Positions 7,912 to 14,950 of a DNA stretch of 64,000 bases are shown here, piece by piece. A model generated the notes under the pieces. The model had not been told where the DNA came from and did not search any database. It worked only from the letters and a program-made list of their open reading frames with translations. Both the position numbers and the translations under genes were made by a program. The stretch is from Anaerolineales bacterium (GTDB taxonomy: Bacteria; Chloroflexota; Anaerolineae; Anaerolineales; UBA11579). Position 1 is the stretch's first letter; every line of letters starts with the position of its first letter. The stretch spans positions 806,001 through 870,000 of the forward strand of contig JAHBVE010000001.1 in NCBI GenBank assembly GCA_019637675.1, in the 5' to 3' direction.

Positions 7912-8943
7912 ATGGCTCGCATTTTTGACGTAATTGAATACCCCAATGAGATGAAGGAAGAGATCGTGCATCGCTTCCCTGAGAGCGGTGCGGGTGACTT
8001 CCGCATCGGCTCGCAGGTGATCGTGCGCGAATCGCAGAGCGCGGTCTTCTTCCGTGACGGCAAAGCGCTGGATGTGTTCAAGCCCGGCCGCCACACCATC
8101 GCCACCGCCAACGTGCCGCTGCTGGTCGACCTGATCGGCAAGGCCTTCAACGACCGCAGCCCCTTCACGGCTGAGGTCTACTTCGTCTCCCGCCGGGAAT
8201 TTTTGGACCGCAAGTGGGGCACTCCGCAGCCGATCGTGATGCAGACCCCCGGCGTTGGCCTGGGCTGGCTGCTGCTGCAGGGCTTCGGCACGTATGCCTA
8301 TTCTGTGGAAGATCCGCAGCAGTTCGTGACCCAGGTGGTCGGCACGCAGGGCGTGTACGACACTGTGGACATCGAGAACGACCTGCGCTCCCGCCTGCTG
8401 CGCTCCTTCTCTGACCTGCTGGGTGAGATGAAGGGCAAGTACACCACGGTGCAGGACATCATCGGCAATCAGGAAGAGATCAGCGCGGCTGTGCGCGCCA
8501 AGGCCCAGGATGATTTCGAGGCCCGTGGCCTGACCTTGAAGGCGTTCGTGATCGCCAACATGACCCCTTCGGCCACCACGGCCGAGGCGCTGCGCAGCAT
8601 GGGCCTGCTCGACTCGGCCACCTACACGCAGCTGCAGGCGGCTGACGCCATGCGCGAGGCGGCCAACAACCCCAGCGGCGGCGCGGGCCTGACGGCTGGC
8701 ATCGGCGCCGGCGTGGGTATCGGCCAGGTGATGAGCGAGGCGCTGAAGGGCGCTGGCACCACGGCCGCAGCGGCCGCCGCCAGCATGCCGGACGTGATGA
8801 CGACCGGCGAAGCGGCCAGTATCCTCAAGGTAACAGAAGCGGACATCGTGGCCGCCATCGAAGCCAAGGAGCTGAGCGCCAAGAAGGTGGGCGGCAGCTA
8901 CCGCATCACCAAGTCCGCCATGGAGAAGTTCCTGGGCGGATAG
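7912..8943 (+). CDS. SPFH domain protein with C-terminal excisionase-type HTH
   Basis: A 343-residue protein. Residues about 20-240 form an SPFH/band-7 domain of the YdjI (virion core-like) type: RIGSQVIVRESQSAVFF, the FKPGRHT segment and EAEVYFV-like strands. A Gly/Ala-rich linker (GAGVGIGQV...AAAAAAS) follows. The last 48 residues form an excisionase-like DNA-binding module (TTGEAASILKVTEADIVAAI ... GSYRITKSAMEKFLGG). In YdjI-type proteins the C-terminus is usually a zinc ribbon, so this swap is unusual. It follows a helical hypothetical protein and ends at a strong terminator. It may be a membrane-microdomain or stress scaffold. Confidence 0.85.
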   Translation: MARIFDVIEYPNEMKEEIVHRFPESGAGDFRIGSQVIVRESQSAVFFRDGKALDVFKPGRHTIATANVPLLVDLIGKAFNDRSPFTAEVYFVSRREFLDRKWGTPQPIVMQTPGVGLGWLLLQGFGTYAYSVEDPQQFVTQVVGTQGVYDTVDIENDLRSRLLRSFSDLLGEMKGKYTTVQDIIGNQEEISAAVRAKAQDDFEARGLTLKAFVIANMTPSATTAEALRSMGLLDSATYTQLQAADAMREAANNPSGGAGLTAGIGAGVGIGQVMSEALKGAGTTAAAAAASMPDVMTTGEAASILKVTEADIVAAIEAKELSAKKVGGSYRITKSAMEKFLGG

Positions 8944-8961
8944 ATTGCCTGGATGCAAAAC

Positions 8962-9000
8962 AAAAAGGCCGCAGCGAAAGCTGCGGCCTTTTTTGTTTTT
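8962..9000 (+). terminator. Intrinsic terminator after SPFH gene
   Basis: Perfect stem GGCCGCAG / CTGCGGCC followed by TTTTTTGTTTTT; A-rich on the other side, so possibly bidirectional. Confidence 0.9.
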
Positions 9001-9011
9001 GCTGTGTTCAT

Positions 9012-9030
9012 CCACAGATGAACACAGATG
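9012..9030. repeat. Repeat family R1, single arm
   Basis: CCACAGATGAACACAGATG, identical to the arm at 5618; no matching inverted arm follows here. Confidence 0.65.
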
Positions 9031-9044
9031 CGTTTTTCTGCGGA

Positions 9045-10226
9045 CTACTTCCTCTCCACAAACCTTGCTTCCTCCGCGGTGACCTCGCCGCGCTCGCGCC
9101 AGGCGAAGCGGTGGGCGTATTTGTTCGGCTTGCCTTCCACCACGTCGGCGGTGACTTTGCCGATCAGGGGTGTGAACTTGAAGGCGTGCCCGCTGCCGCC
9201 GGCGCTGACCACGAGGCCGGGACGCTCCGGGTCTTGGTCGATCCAGAAATCCCCATCGAAGGTATCGCTATAGAAGCATAGGCGCTCAAAGGTCCGCGGC
9301 GCGTCTTTCAGCCCGGGCAGCGATTCGGCAAAGAATTTGCGGAACATGGCCTCGGTGCCTTCAGGCATGAAGCGCGGCAGGGTGGGGTCCATTGGCCAGC
9401 CTGGGCCGTGGTTGGCCAGCTTGAGCGTACCGTCCGCCTGGGCCGGGAAACCGTACCAGCCGGTCTTGCCCACATCGGCCGTCCACACCGGGAACAGCGG
9501 CGGCTGGTAGCGGGCCAGCTCGGCGGCTGGCACCTGGAAGTGCATCACCGGCTGAGCAGTGGACCAGATCACGTTCTGCAGCCAGGGCAGCAGCGTGCTG
9601 GTCCAGGTGCCGGCGCACACCACCACCGTGTCGGCCAGGTGCTCGCCGCCGTCGGCGGTGCGCACGCCAATGACCCTTTTGCCGTCCTGGATGAGTTCGG
9701 TGAAGCGCGCCCCTTCGATGATGTTGACGCCGGCGGCGCGGGCGCGGGCCGCCAGCAGGGTGACGACGCGGCCACTGGGCGACCAGCCGCCCTGCGGGTT
9801 CAGGTAGCCATCCGGGTACATGGCTGCGTTCCAGGCGGGGTAGCGCTTGCTGATCTCGGCGGAGTTCAGACGCTCGATGGCGTGGCCGCGTTTGAGCAGC
9901 AGCTGGTAGCTCTCGTATTCAAAATCGCCCGGCCCCATGCCGTCCAGCGTGAAGTACAGTACGCCAGTTTCATGGAAGACGGCTTCGCCCAGCTCCTGGT
10001 TCCATTGGCGCCACAGCGCCAGCGATTCTTCCATCATCTCCATGTAGAACTCATCGCGGCCATAGTCCATGCGGATGACCTTGCTGATGTCGGTGGATGC
10101 AGCGTCCGGGTGCGGCACCGGGCCGGGCTCGAGCAGGGTCACGGCGTGGCCGCGGCCGCGTAGCTCCAAGGCGGTGTTGATGCCAAAGGTGCCGCCGCCG
10201 ACGATGAGGATGTGGGAGGTATTCAT
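9045..10226 (-). CDS. FAD-dependent amine/amino-acid oxidoreductase (DAO superfamily)
   Basis: A 393-residue flavoprotein with the N-terminal dinucleotide-binding motif ILIVGGGTFGINTALELRGR and a DAO-type C-terminal flavin-contact region (GSGHAFKFTPLIGKV). The segment TDISKVIRMDYG resembles sarcosine, N-methyltryptophan and fructosyl-amino-acid oxidases, so an oxidase or dehydrogenase of a secondary amine or Amadori compound is likely. The exact substrate cannot be inferred. It ends convergently with the SPFH operon. Confidence 0.8.
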   Translation of the reverse strand: MNTSHILIVGGGTFGINTALELRGRGHAVTLLEPGPVPHPDAASTDISKVIRMDYGRDEFYMEMMEESLALWRQWNQELGEAVFHETGVLYFTLDGMGPGDFEYESYQLLLKRGHAIERLNSAEISKRYPAWNAAMYPDGYLNPQGGWSPSGRVVTLLAARARAAGVNIIEGARFTELIQDGKRVIGVRTADGGEHLADTVVVCAGTWTSTLLPWLQNVIWSTAQPVMHFQVPAAELARYQPPLFPVWTADVGKTGWYGFPAQADGTLKLANHGPGWPMDPTLPRFMPEGTEAMFRKFFAESLPGLKDAPRTFERLCFYSDTFDGDFWIDQDPERPGLVVSAGGSGHAFKFTPLIGKVTADVVEGKPNKYAHRFAWRERGEVTAEEARFVERK

Positions 10227-10259
10227 TGTGGATGGATTTTAATCAAAAAGTCAAACCCT

Positions 10260-10299
10260 GGTCACTTGGTCAGTTAGTCGACTAGCTGACCAAGTGACC
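10260..10299. repeat. Near-perfect 40-base palindrome (repeat family R3)
   Basis: Arms GGTCACTTGGTCAG (10260-10273) and CTGACCAAGTGACC (10286-10299) are exact inverse complements around the palindromic core TAGTCGACTA. Related GTCAGTTAGTC/GACTAGCTGAC sequences lie near 20117, 24870 and 29130. Confidence 0.85.
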
Positions 10300-10314
10300 A
10301 GTCAACTAATCGAC

Positions 10315-10824
10315 CTATTTCTCTAGCTGTGGAATCTTTTCCCCAGCGCGGATGGGGACGCTGAGCCGGTTCTCGGCGGGCGGGATGGGGCAGTTCCACA
10401 TTTCGTTGTAAGCGCAGTACGGGTTGTAGGCCAGGTTGAAATCGATCAGGAACTTGCCATCCGGCAGCTGCTCTGGGTCCAGGTAGCGGCCGGCGCCATA
10501 GGTCTCGGTACCAGCCAGCGAGTCGACGAAGAGCAGGAAGTAGCCATGCGGGCTGGAGAACAAGGTCAGCTCGGCGGTTTGGCCTTCCACTTCGAAGGCG
10601 AAGCGGCCGTAGCGTTTGTAGCTCTTCACGTCGCCGGTGGAGGTAGGCATCTCGAGCATGGTCTGCTCGGCAAACGGCTCGATCTCGACTTCCAGGCGCA
10701 GGGCCGGATTCTCGGGGAAGTAGCTCAGCGCGGTGAAACTTTCGCGCTGCTCCGGGGTCAGGGGTGATTGCGGGCTGCTGGCAAAGAACTCGTCTTTGCC
10801 GGCGCGATACTCCTGTAGAGACAT
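10315..10824 (-). CDS. DUF1684 family protein
   Basis: A 169-residue cytoplasmic protein carrying the DUF1684 hallmarks: an FFA..PQSPLTPEQR N-terminus, then YKRYGRF..EV, LLFVDS...ETYGAGRYLD and the conserved C-terminal DFNLAYNPYCAYNE..NCPIPP signature. I start it at the ATG giving MSLQEYRAGKDEFF because AAAGGAG lies six bases upstream; a longer in-frame start 19 codons upstream lacks a ribosome site. The biochemical function of the family is not established. Confidence 0.88.
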   Translation of the reverse strand: MSLQEYRAGKDEFFASSPQSPLTPEQRESFTALSYFPENPALRLEVEIEPFAEQTMLEMPTSTGDVKSYKRYGRFAFEVEGQTAELTLFSSPHGYFLLFVDSLAGTETYGAGRYLDPEQLPDGKFLIDFNLAYNPYCAYNEMWNCPIPPAENRLSVPIRAGEKIPQLEK

Positions 10825-10890
10825 AACGACTCCTTTAAAAACTACTGGCCGGTTTCCCGGCCAGTAGTGTAACTCAGTCAAATTGAGGAG

Positions 10891-11943
10891 CTAGCTGAAC
10901 AGCCCCACCACATACGGCGTTGCCAGGTTGAGCAGCAAGCCCAGGGTGAAGAATTCGCCGGCCTTGCGGTTGAACAGCATCGCCCAGCTGACGTACCACA
11001 GCGGCCACACGGTCCAGCCGGCAGGGGCTTTGGCCGGCTTGGGCTCGGAGTAGGCCTTCCAGGTCTGGCGCAGGCGCGGGATCGCCAGGAAGGTCAGCAG
11101 CACCCACGGGCCGGTGTACTTCAGGAACACCATCGCCAGGATCAGAATGTAGAAGATGATGAAGGTGACCTTGTTGAGCTGCAGTGAGCGCTTCTCGCCC
11201 AGCAGCACCGGCACCGAGTTCACGCCCACTTTCTTGTCAGGCTTGATCTTGTCGATGTGCTTGCCGATCAGCACCGAGGCCACGATCAGGCCATACGGCA
11301 GCGAGAGCACCCAGATGGCGGGCGAGATGACGCCCGAGGCGGCGAAGGCCGTGCCGCCGATCATCAACGGCCCCCACACGATCAGCGCAGTCAGCTCGCC
11401 CAGGCCGGCGCGCTTGAGCACGCTGGTGTAGAGCAGGCTGAGCAGCAAACCGGCCACGGCGAAGGCCACGATCAGGATGCCGCGCTGGCTGAAGAGGTAC
11501 AGCATGATGGCGAGGTCGACCAGGTTGAGCAGCCCCGCGGCCAGCAGCAGGCCCTTGGGAGTGGTCAGACCGCCCAGGATGGGGTGGGTGCTGTATTGGG
11601 CACGCGGATAGTCCTCGGTGTCCACGCCCTGGCGAACGTCAAAGTAGTCGTTCAACAGGTTGTTGGAGGCGTGCGCAGCCACAACGCCGATGACGGCGAG
11701 GATGCCCAGCAGCCAGTTCACATTGCCGATGCCCACCTGCTCGGCGGCGATGAGCAAGCCTAGCATGCCGGAGGTGAAGGACATCGAGAACACGCAGGCG
11801 CGCGAGATCACCAGCCAGCGGGTGAGACCATCTGCGAGTTCCAGTTGGGGGATGTTGCAACCGTTCAGCACTGTCTGCCAGCGCTTGACCAGAGGGATGG
11901 GGTGGTTCTTTGCGGCCTTGCGCGCCGCAGCTCGTGTTGCCAT
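10891..11943 (-). CDS. UbiA-family prenyltransferase (MenA-like)
   Basis: A 350-residue integral membrane protein with about eight or nine helices. The first Asp-rich motif is NNLLNDYFDVRQGVD and the second is the DKIKPDKKVGVNS region; these bind Mg-prenyl diphosphate. The layout is like MenA, which prenylates 1,4-dihydroxy-2-naphthoate in menaquinone synthesis, but other UbiA substrates cannot be excluded. The N-terminus is basic. It is divergent from the ECF sigma gene. Confidence 0.8.
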   Translation of the reverse strand: MATRAAARKAAKNHPIPLVKRWQTVLNGCNIPQLELADGLTRWLVISRACVFSMSFTSGMLGLLIAAEQVGIGNVNWLLGILAVIGVVAAHASNNLLNDYFDVRQGVDTEDYPRAQYSTHPILGGLTTPKGLLLAAGLLNLVDLAIMLYLFSQRGILIVAFAVAGLLLSLLYTSVLKRAGLGELTALIVWGPLMIGGTAFAASGVISPAIWVLSLPYGLIVASVLIGKHIDKIKPDKKVGVNSVPVLLGEKRSLQLNKVTFIIFYILILAMVFLKYTGPWVLLTFLAIPRLRQTWKAYSEPKPAKAPAGWTVWPLWYVSWAMLFNRKAGEFFTLGLLLNLATPYVVGLFS

Positions 11944-12020
11944 TAGAGCTCCTTGAATGAAGGTAGAACTTCTTGTGAAGTTCGTAATTAGTGAAATTAT
12001 ATAACAAAGTGGGGTGTGGG

Positions 12021-12623
12021 ATGGAACCTGTGAATGGGGAGCGGGGTAGTATCAGTAGCTTGGACCAAGCCAATTTAGTTGAACTGGCCCGCCGCGGCGA
12101 TCAGACCGCCTGGGCAGAACTCGTGCGCCTGCACAAGGAGGCTGTGTTTCGCCTGGCCTACCTGCACTTGGGCGACGCTGCCGATGCGCAGGATGCCGCG
12201 CAGGATTGTTTTGTGCGCGCCTACAAGCACCTGGGCCGCTTTGATGCACAGCGGCCGCTGCGGCCCTGGTTGCTGCGCATCGTAGCCAACCTGGCGCGCA
12301 ACCGCCAACGCAGCGCCAGCCGCTATTGGGCCGCCCTGCAGCGGGCCGCCCGCCAGCAGCCGCAGGCGGCCGAAGGCCCGCAGGCGGGCAGCGAAGCCGC
12401 CCAGCAAGCGCATGAGCTGTGGAGCGCGGTGCGCAGGCTGCCGGCGGCAATGCAGAATGTGATCTACCTGCGCTATTTTCTGCAGCTCTCGGTGGAGGAG
12501 ACGGCCCAGGCGTTGGACCAGGCGGCCGGCACGGTGAAATCACAGACCCATCGGGCTCTGCAAAAATTGCACGCCATCATTCGTGCGGAGTTTCCGCAGT
12601 TGGAGGAGGATCGCCATGGATGA
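12021..12623 (+). CDS. ECF-type RNA polymerase sigma factor
   Basis: A 200-residue sigma-70-family protein. Region 2 is seen as EAVFRLAYLHLGDAADAQDA...FVRAYKHLGRF, and region 4 as LPAAMQNVIYLRYFLQLSVE...GTVKSQTHRALQKL. Start chosen at MEPVNGERG; an upstream ATG ten codons earlier overlaps the promoter region and lacks a ribosome site. It overlaps the next gene, a membrane-anchored putative anti-sigma factor, by eight bases, the usual arrangement for a sigma/anti-sigma switch. Confidence 0.92.
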   Translation: MEPVNGERGSISSLDQANLVELARRGDQTAWAELVRLHKEAVFRLAYLHLGDAADAQDAAQDCFVRAYKHLGRFDAQRPLRPWLLRIVANLARNRQRSASRYWAALQRAARQQPQAAEGPQAGSEAAQQAHELWSAVRRLPAAMQNVIYLRYFLQLSVEETAQALDQAAGTVKSQTHRALQKLHAIIRAEFPQLEEDRHG

Positions 12624-13386
12624 CCGCAAGCTGGCTCATCTTGAAGATTCGTTGCAGCAGGCCGGGCGCATTTTGGCCTATCCGGCTACGCCGGATCTGG
12701 CCGCCGCGCCCCGCGGAGCGCAACCCGCGGCCCGCAGGCCGCGGCCCGCGCTGCGGCTGACCTGGGCCGCCGCAGCCGTGCTGGCGCTGGCCGCCAGCCT
12801 GCTGGCCGTGCCGGATGTGCGTGCCCGCGTGCTGGAGTTCCTGCAGGTTGGCGGCGTGCACATCAACCTGCCGGCCGAAGGCGCTTCCAAGTTCTTCTCG
12901 ACAAAGCGGCTGGCCAAGGCGCTGGAGCAATATGGCGAGATCGTGCCGCTGGCAGACCTGCAGGGCATCGTTTCGCTGGCGCAAGCGCGCCGCCAGGCTG
13001 GCTTCGAGATCGGGCTGCCCAACTATCCAGCTGGGTTGGGGGAACCTGATCGTGTGTACTTGCAAGGAGACGAGGGGGAGCGCTATGCCATCCTGGTATG
13101 GCTCGATCCGGATGATGCAGATCGTGTGGATATGGCTCTGTATATTCTTGGGCCTGGCGTGCAACTCAGCAAGACGCAGCCGGATGCGGTTGAGCGGCTA
13201 TGGGTTCACGACAGCCTGGGCGCGTTGGTGCTCGGCAACCATTTCCTGGAAACCCACGCCGGAACTTCAGCAGGTGTGCTGGTTCAGGCGCCAGCCCTTA
13301 TCTGGCAGCTTGGCGAACTCACCTATCGGCTTGAGGCCAATCGGCCTGTGCCTGAGCTGTTGCGCATCGCAGAGTCGATCGACTAG
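12616..13386 (+). CDS. Putative membrane-anchored anti-sigma factor
   Basis: A 256-residue protein that starts within the sigma gene, after GGAGGAGG. The N-terminal ~45 residues are cytoplasmic and Pro/Arg-rich. One transmembrane helix follows (LTWAAAAVLALAASLLAV, about residues 48-66). The C-terminal ~190 residues are extracytoplasmic and resemble the DUF4367-type sensor seen in anti-sigma proteins. No zinc-binding HxxxCxxC anti-sigma motif is visible, so the assignment rests mainly on context and topology. Confidence 0.7.
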   Translation: MDDRKLAHLEDSLQQAGRILAYPATPDLAAAPRGAQPAARRPRPALRLTWAAAAVLALAASLLAVPDVRARVLEFLQVGGVHINLPAEGASKFFSTKRLAKALEQYGEIVPLADLQGIVSLAQARRQAGFEIGLPNYPAGLGEPDRVYLQGDEGERYAILVWLDPDDADRVDMALYILGPGVQLSKTQPDAVERLWVHDSLGALVLGNHFLETHAGTSAGVLVQAPALIWQLGELTYRLEANRPVPELLRIAESID

Positions 13387-13392
13387 CGCAAG

Positions 13393-13424
13393 AAAAAAAG
13401 AGCGGCACATGCCGCTCTTTTTAT
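13393..13424. terminator. Bidirectional intrinsic terminator
   Basis: Stem GAGCGGC / GCCGCTC with A and T tracts on both sides, between two convergent genes. Confidence 0.9.
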
Positions 13425-14065
13425 TTCTTGCGCAGCGAGCTGTATAGCAGCCAGGCGCCGCCGGCGATCAGCATCAGCGGCCCGACGATGGCCCAGCTTT
13501 GCTCGGTGCCGAGAGCCAGCATCAGGCCGAAGATGAACAGCGGGATGCCTGGGTAGATGCCCCAACTAAGCTGTTGGCCGCCGCTCTTGATCGTGGACAG
13601 CAACATGAACGTGAGGCCCAGACCGATGAACAGCAAGCCAGCCGGCTGGAAGGACAGCTCGCCTGGAAGGGATTCAAAGTACGACACCGCGGCCAGCGAA
13701 AGCATGACCCCGCTGGGAATGATCGCCCACCACATCTCGCGGTTGGTAATGTAGACCGAGGCGAAACCGAGGCTCATGGATGCCAGGAAGATCGGCCCGC
13801 TCAGAGTCTCGCCGACCTCGGGCATAAAGGTGCTCAGCAGGCTCGATACCGCCAGCCCCGAGATGAAGAAGCCCACCATGGCGGCCCACCAGCGCTTAGT
13901 GTTGGTGAAATAGACTGAGAAGAGGGCGATGGCGGCGATGGCCAGCAGCGCGCCGAACAAGCCGCTTCGCGCAGAGCCGGGGATAAGTCCAAATTGCTCG
14001 AGCGCCAGAAAGGCGCCGGCCAGAATAAGAATGAGTCCAAGGATGTTGCGGCTGTCTTTGAGCAT
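13421..14065 (-). CDS. Polytopic membrane protein (LiaF/DUF5668-like)
   Basis: A 214-residue hydrophobic protein with about six to eight short helices. The N-terminal ILGLILILAGAFLALEQFGLIP resembles the repeat in LiaF-like/DUF5668 membrane proteins (G-x-I-L-I-x-x-G). No catalytic motif. A TATAAT box (14084-14089) and a GGAGG ribosome site precede the ATG. Function unknown; related domains occur in envelope-stress modules. Confidence 0.65.
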   Translation of the reverse strand: MLKDSRNILGLILILAGAFLALEQFGLIPGSARSGLFGALLAIAAIALFSVYFTNTKRWWAAMVGFFISGLAVSSLLSTFMPEVGETLSGPIFLASMSLGFASVYITNREMWWAIIPSGVMLSLAAVSYFESLPGELSFQPAGLLFIGLGLTFMLLSTIKSGGQQLSWGIYPGIPLFIFGLMLALGTEQSWAIVGPLMLIAGGAWLLYSSLRKK

Positions 14066-14083
14066 GGAGCCTCCGTCTGATTG

Positions 14084-14089
14084 ATTATA
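14084..14089 (-). promoter_or_regulatory. Putative -10 box of the LiaF-like gene
   Basis: TATAAT on the minus strand, 18 bases before GGAGGCTCC and the ATG: a conventional short leader, in contrast to the leaderless-type genes nearby. Confidence 0.6.
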
Positions 14090-14116
14090 CGCTCAGGCGG
14101 CCAGCAGGTTTCAGCG

Positions 14117-14848
14117 CTAACTGACCCGCCCGAAGGCGTAGAAGGTGGGCACATGCAGCTGGCGCGTGCCGGCTGCCCAGGCGGCCGCGTCGAGCACCAG
14201 CCAGCGCTCCAGCTCCTGAGCGGGCATGTGCCCGCTAAGGTCGGCGCGCAACGTAGCGGCTTCGCCCTCAGCCGCCGGGCTGCTGGTTTGTAGCAGCCCG
14301 CTGTCTACAAGCTGCAGCCCGGCCGCCGCGAACAGCGCCGGCAGGCGGCCCCCTACTGTGGGGTCAGCGCCGCGGGCGCGCAAGGCTTCGCTCTGGGCGC
14401 GGCCCAGCGGCGCGAGTTCGTTGGGCGCGTCGGTGCGCTGGCTGTAGTCAGGCTCGGCCAGGGCCAGTACCGCGCCGCCGCGGCGCACCACGCGGCGCAT
14501 CTCGGCCAGCGCTTGCGCCGGCTGGGCAACCCACAGCAGCACGAAGTGACAGAAGGCAATGTCGAAGGACGCGTCCGGGTAGGGCAGGGCATGTGCATCA
14601 CCGGCAGTGAGCTCGGCCGCGGGCGCGTGTTGCCGAGCCAAGGCCAGGGCGTCGCGGTCAATATCCAGCCCGGCCAGCTGGCCGCCAGCCGGCATGCTGA
14701 GCGTGCTGAGGATCGCGCCTGTGCCGCAGCCCACCTCCAGCACGCGGCGCGCATTGTGTAGCCCGGCGGCCGCCAGCAGGTGGCGGCGCGCCGGCGCGGT
14801 CCAGGCGGCTTGCTGGCTATAGCGCTGGTGGGCGAGGGCTGGCTGCAT
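14117..14848 (-). CDS. SAM-dependent methyltransferase
   Basis: A 243-residue class I methyltransferase. Motif I is VLEVGCGTGAILSTL, the acidic loop is LAGLDIDRDAL, and motif II/post-motif is AGDAHALPYPDASFD. It belongs to the UbiE/Methyltransf_11 type; the substrate is unknown. I start it at MQPALAHQRYS because a perfect TATAAT lies seven bases before this ATG, suggesting a leaderless message; the longer open frame upstream runs into a hairpin. Confidence 0.85.
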   Translation of the reverse strand: MQPALAHQRYSQQAAWTAPARRHLLAAAGLHNARRVLEVGCGTGAILSTLSMPAGGQLAGLDIDRDALALARQHAPAAELTAGDAHALPYPDASFDIAFCHFVLLWVAQPAQALAEMRRVVRRGGAVLALAEPDYSQRTDAPNELAPLGRAQSEALRARGADPTVGGRLPALFAAAGLQLVDSGLLQTSSPAAEGEAATLRADLSGHMPAQELERWLVLDAAAWAAGTRQLHVPTFYAFGRVS

Positions 14849-14855
14849 ACCTGAG

Positions 14856-14861
14856 ATTATA
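14856..14861 (-). promoter_or_regulatory. -10 box, leaderless-type promoter
   Basis: TATAAT seven bases before the methyltransferase ATG. Confidence 0.6.
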
Positions 14862-14896
14862 TGAGCACGCATCCATATGGAGCGCAGCTTTAAATG

Positions 14897-14927
14897 CAAG
14901 AGGCGCAGGTTTTGCCTGCGCCTCTTG
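14897..14927 (-). terminator. Hairpin after the secreted protease
   Basis: Thirteen-base perfect stem CAAGAGGCGCAGG / CCTGCGCCTCTTG just past the protease stop codon. The T tract is weak, so termination efficiency is uncertain. Confidence 0.6.
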
Positions 14928-14950
14928 TATGTGACAGAGTTGGGTGAAGG

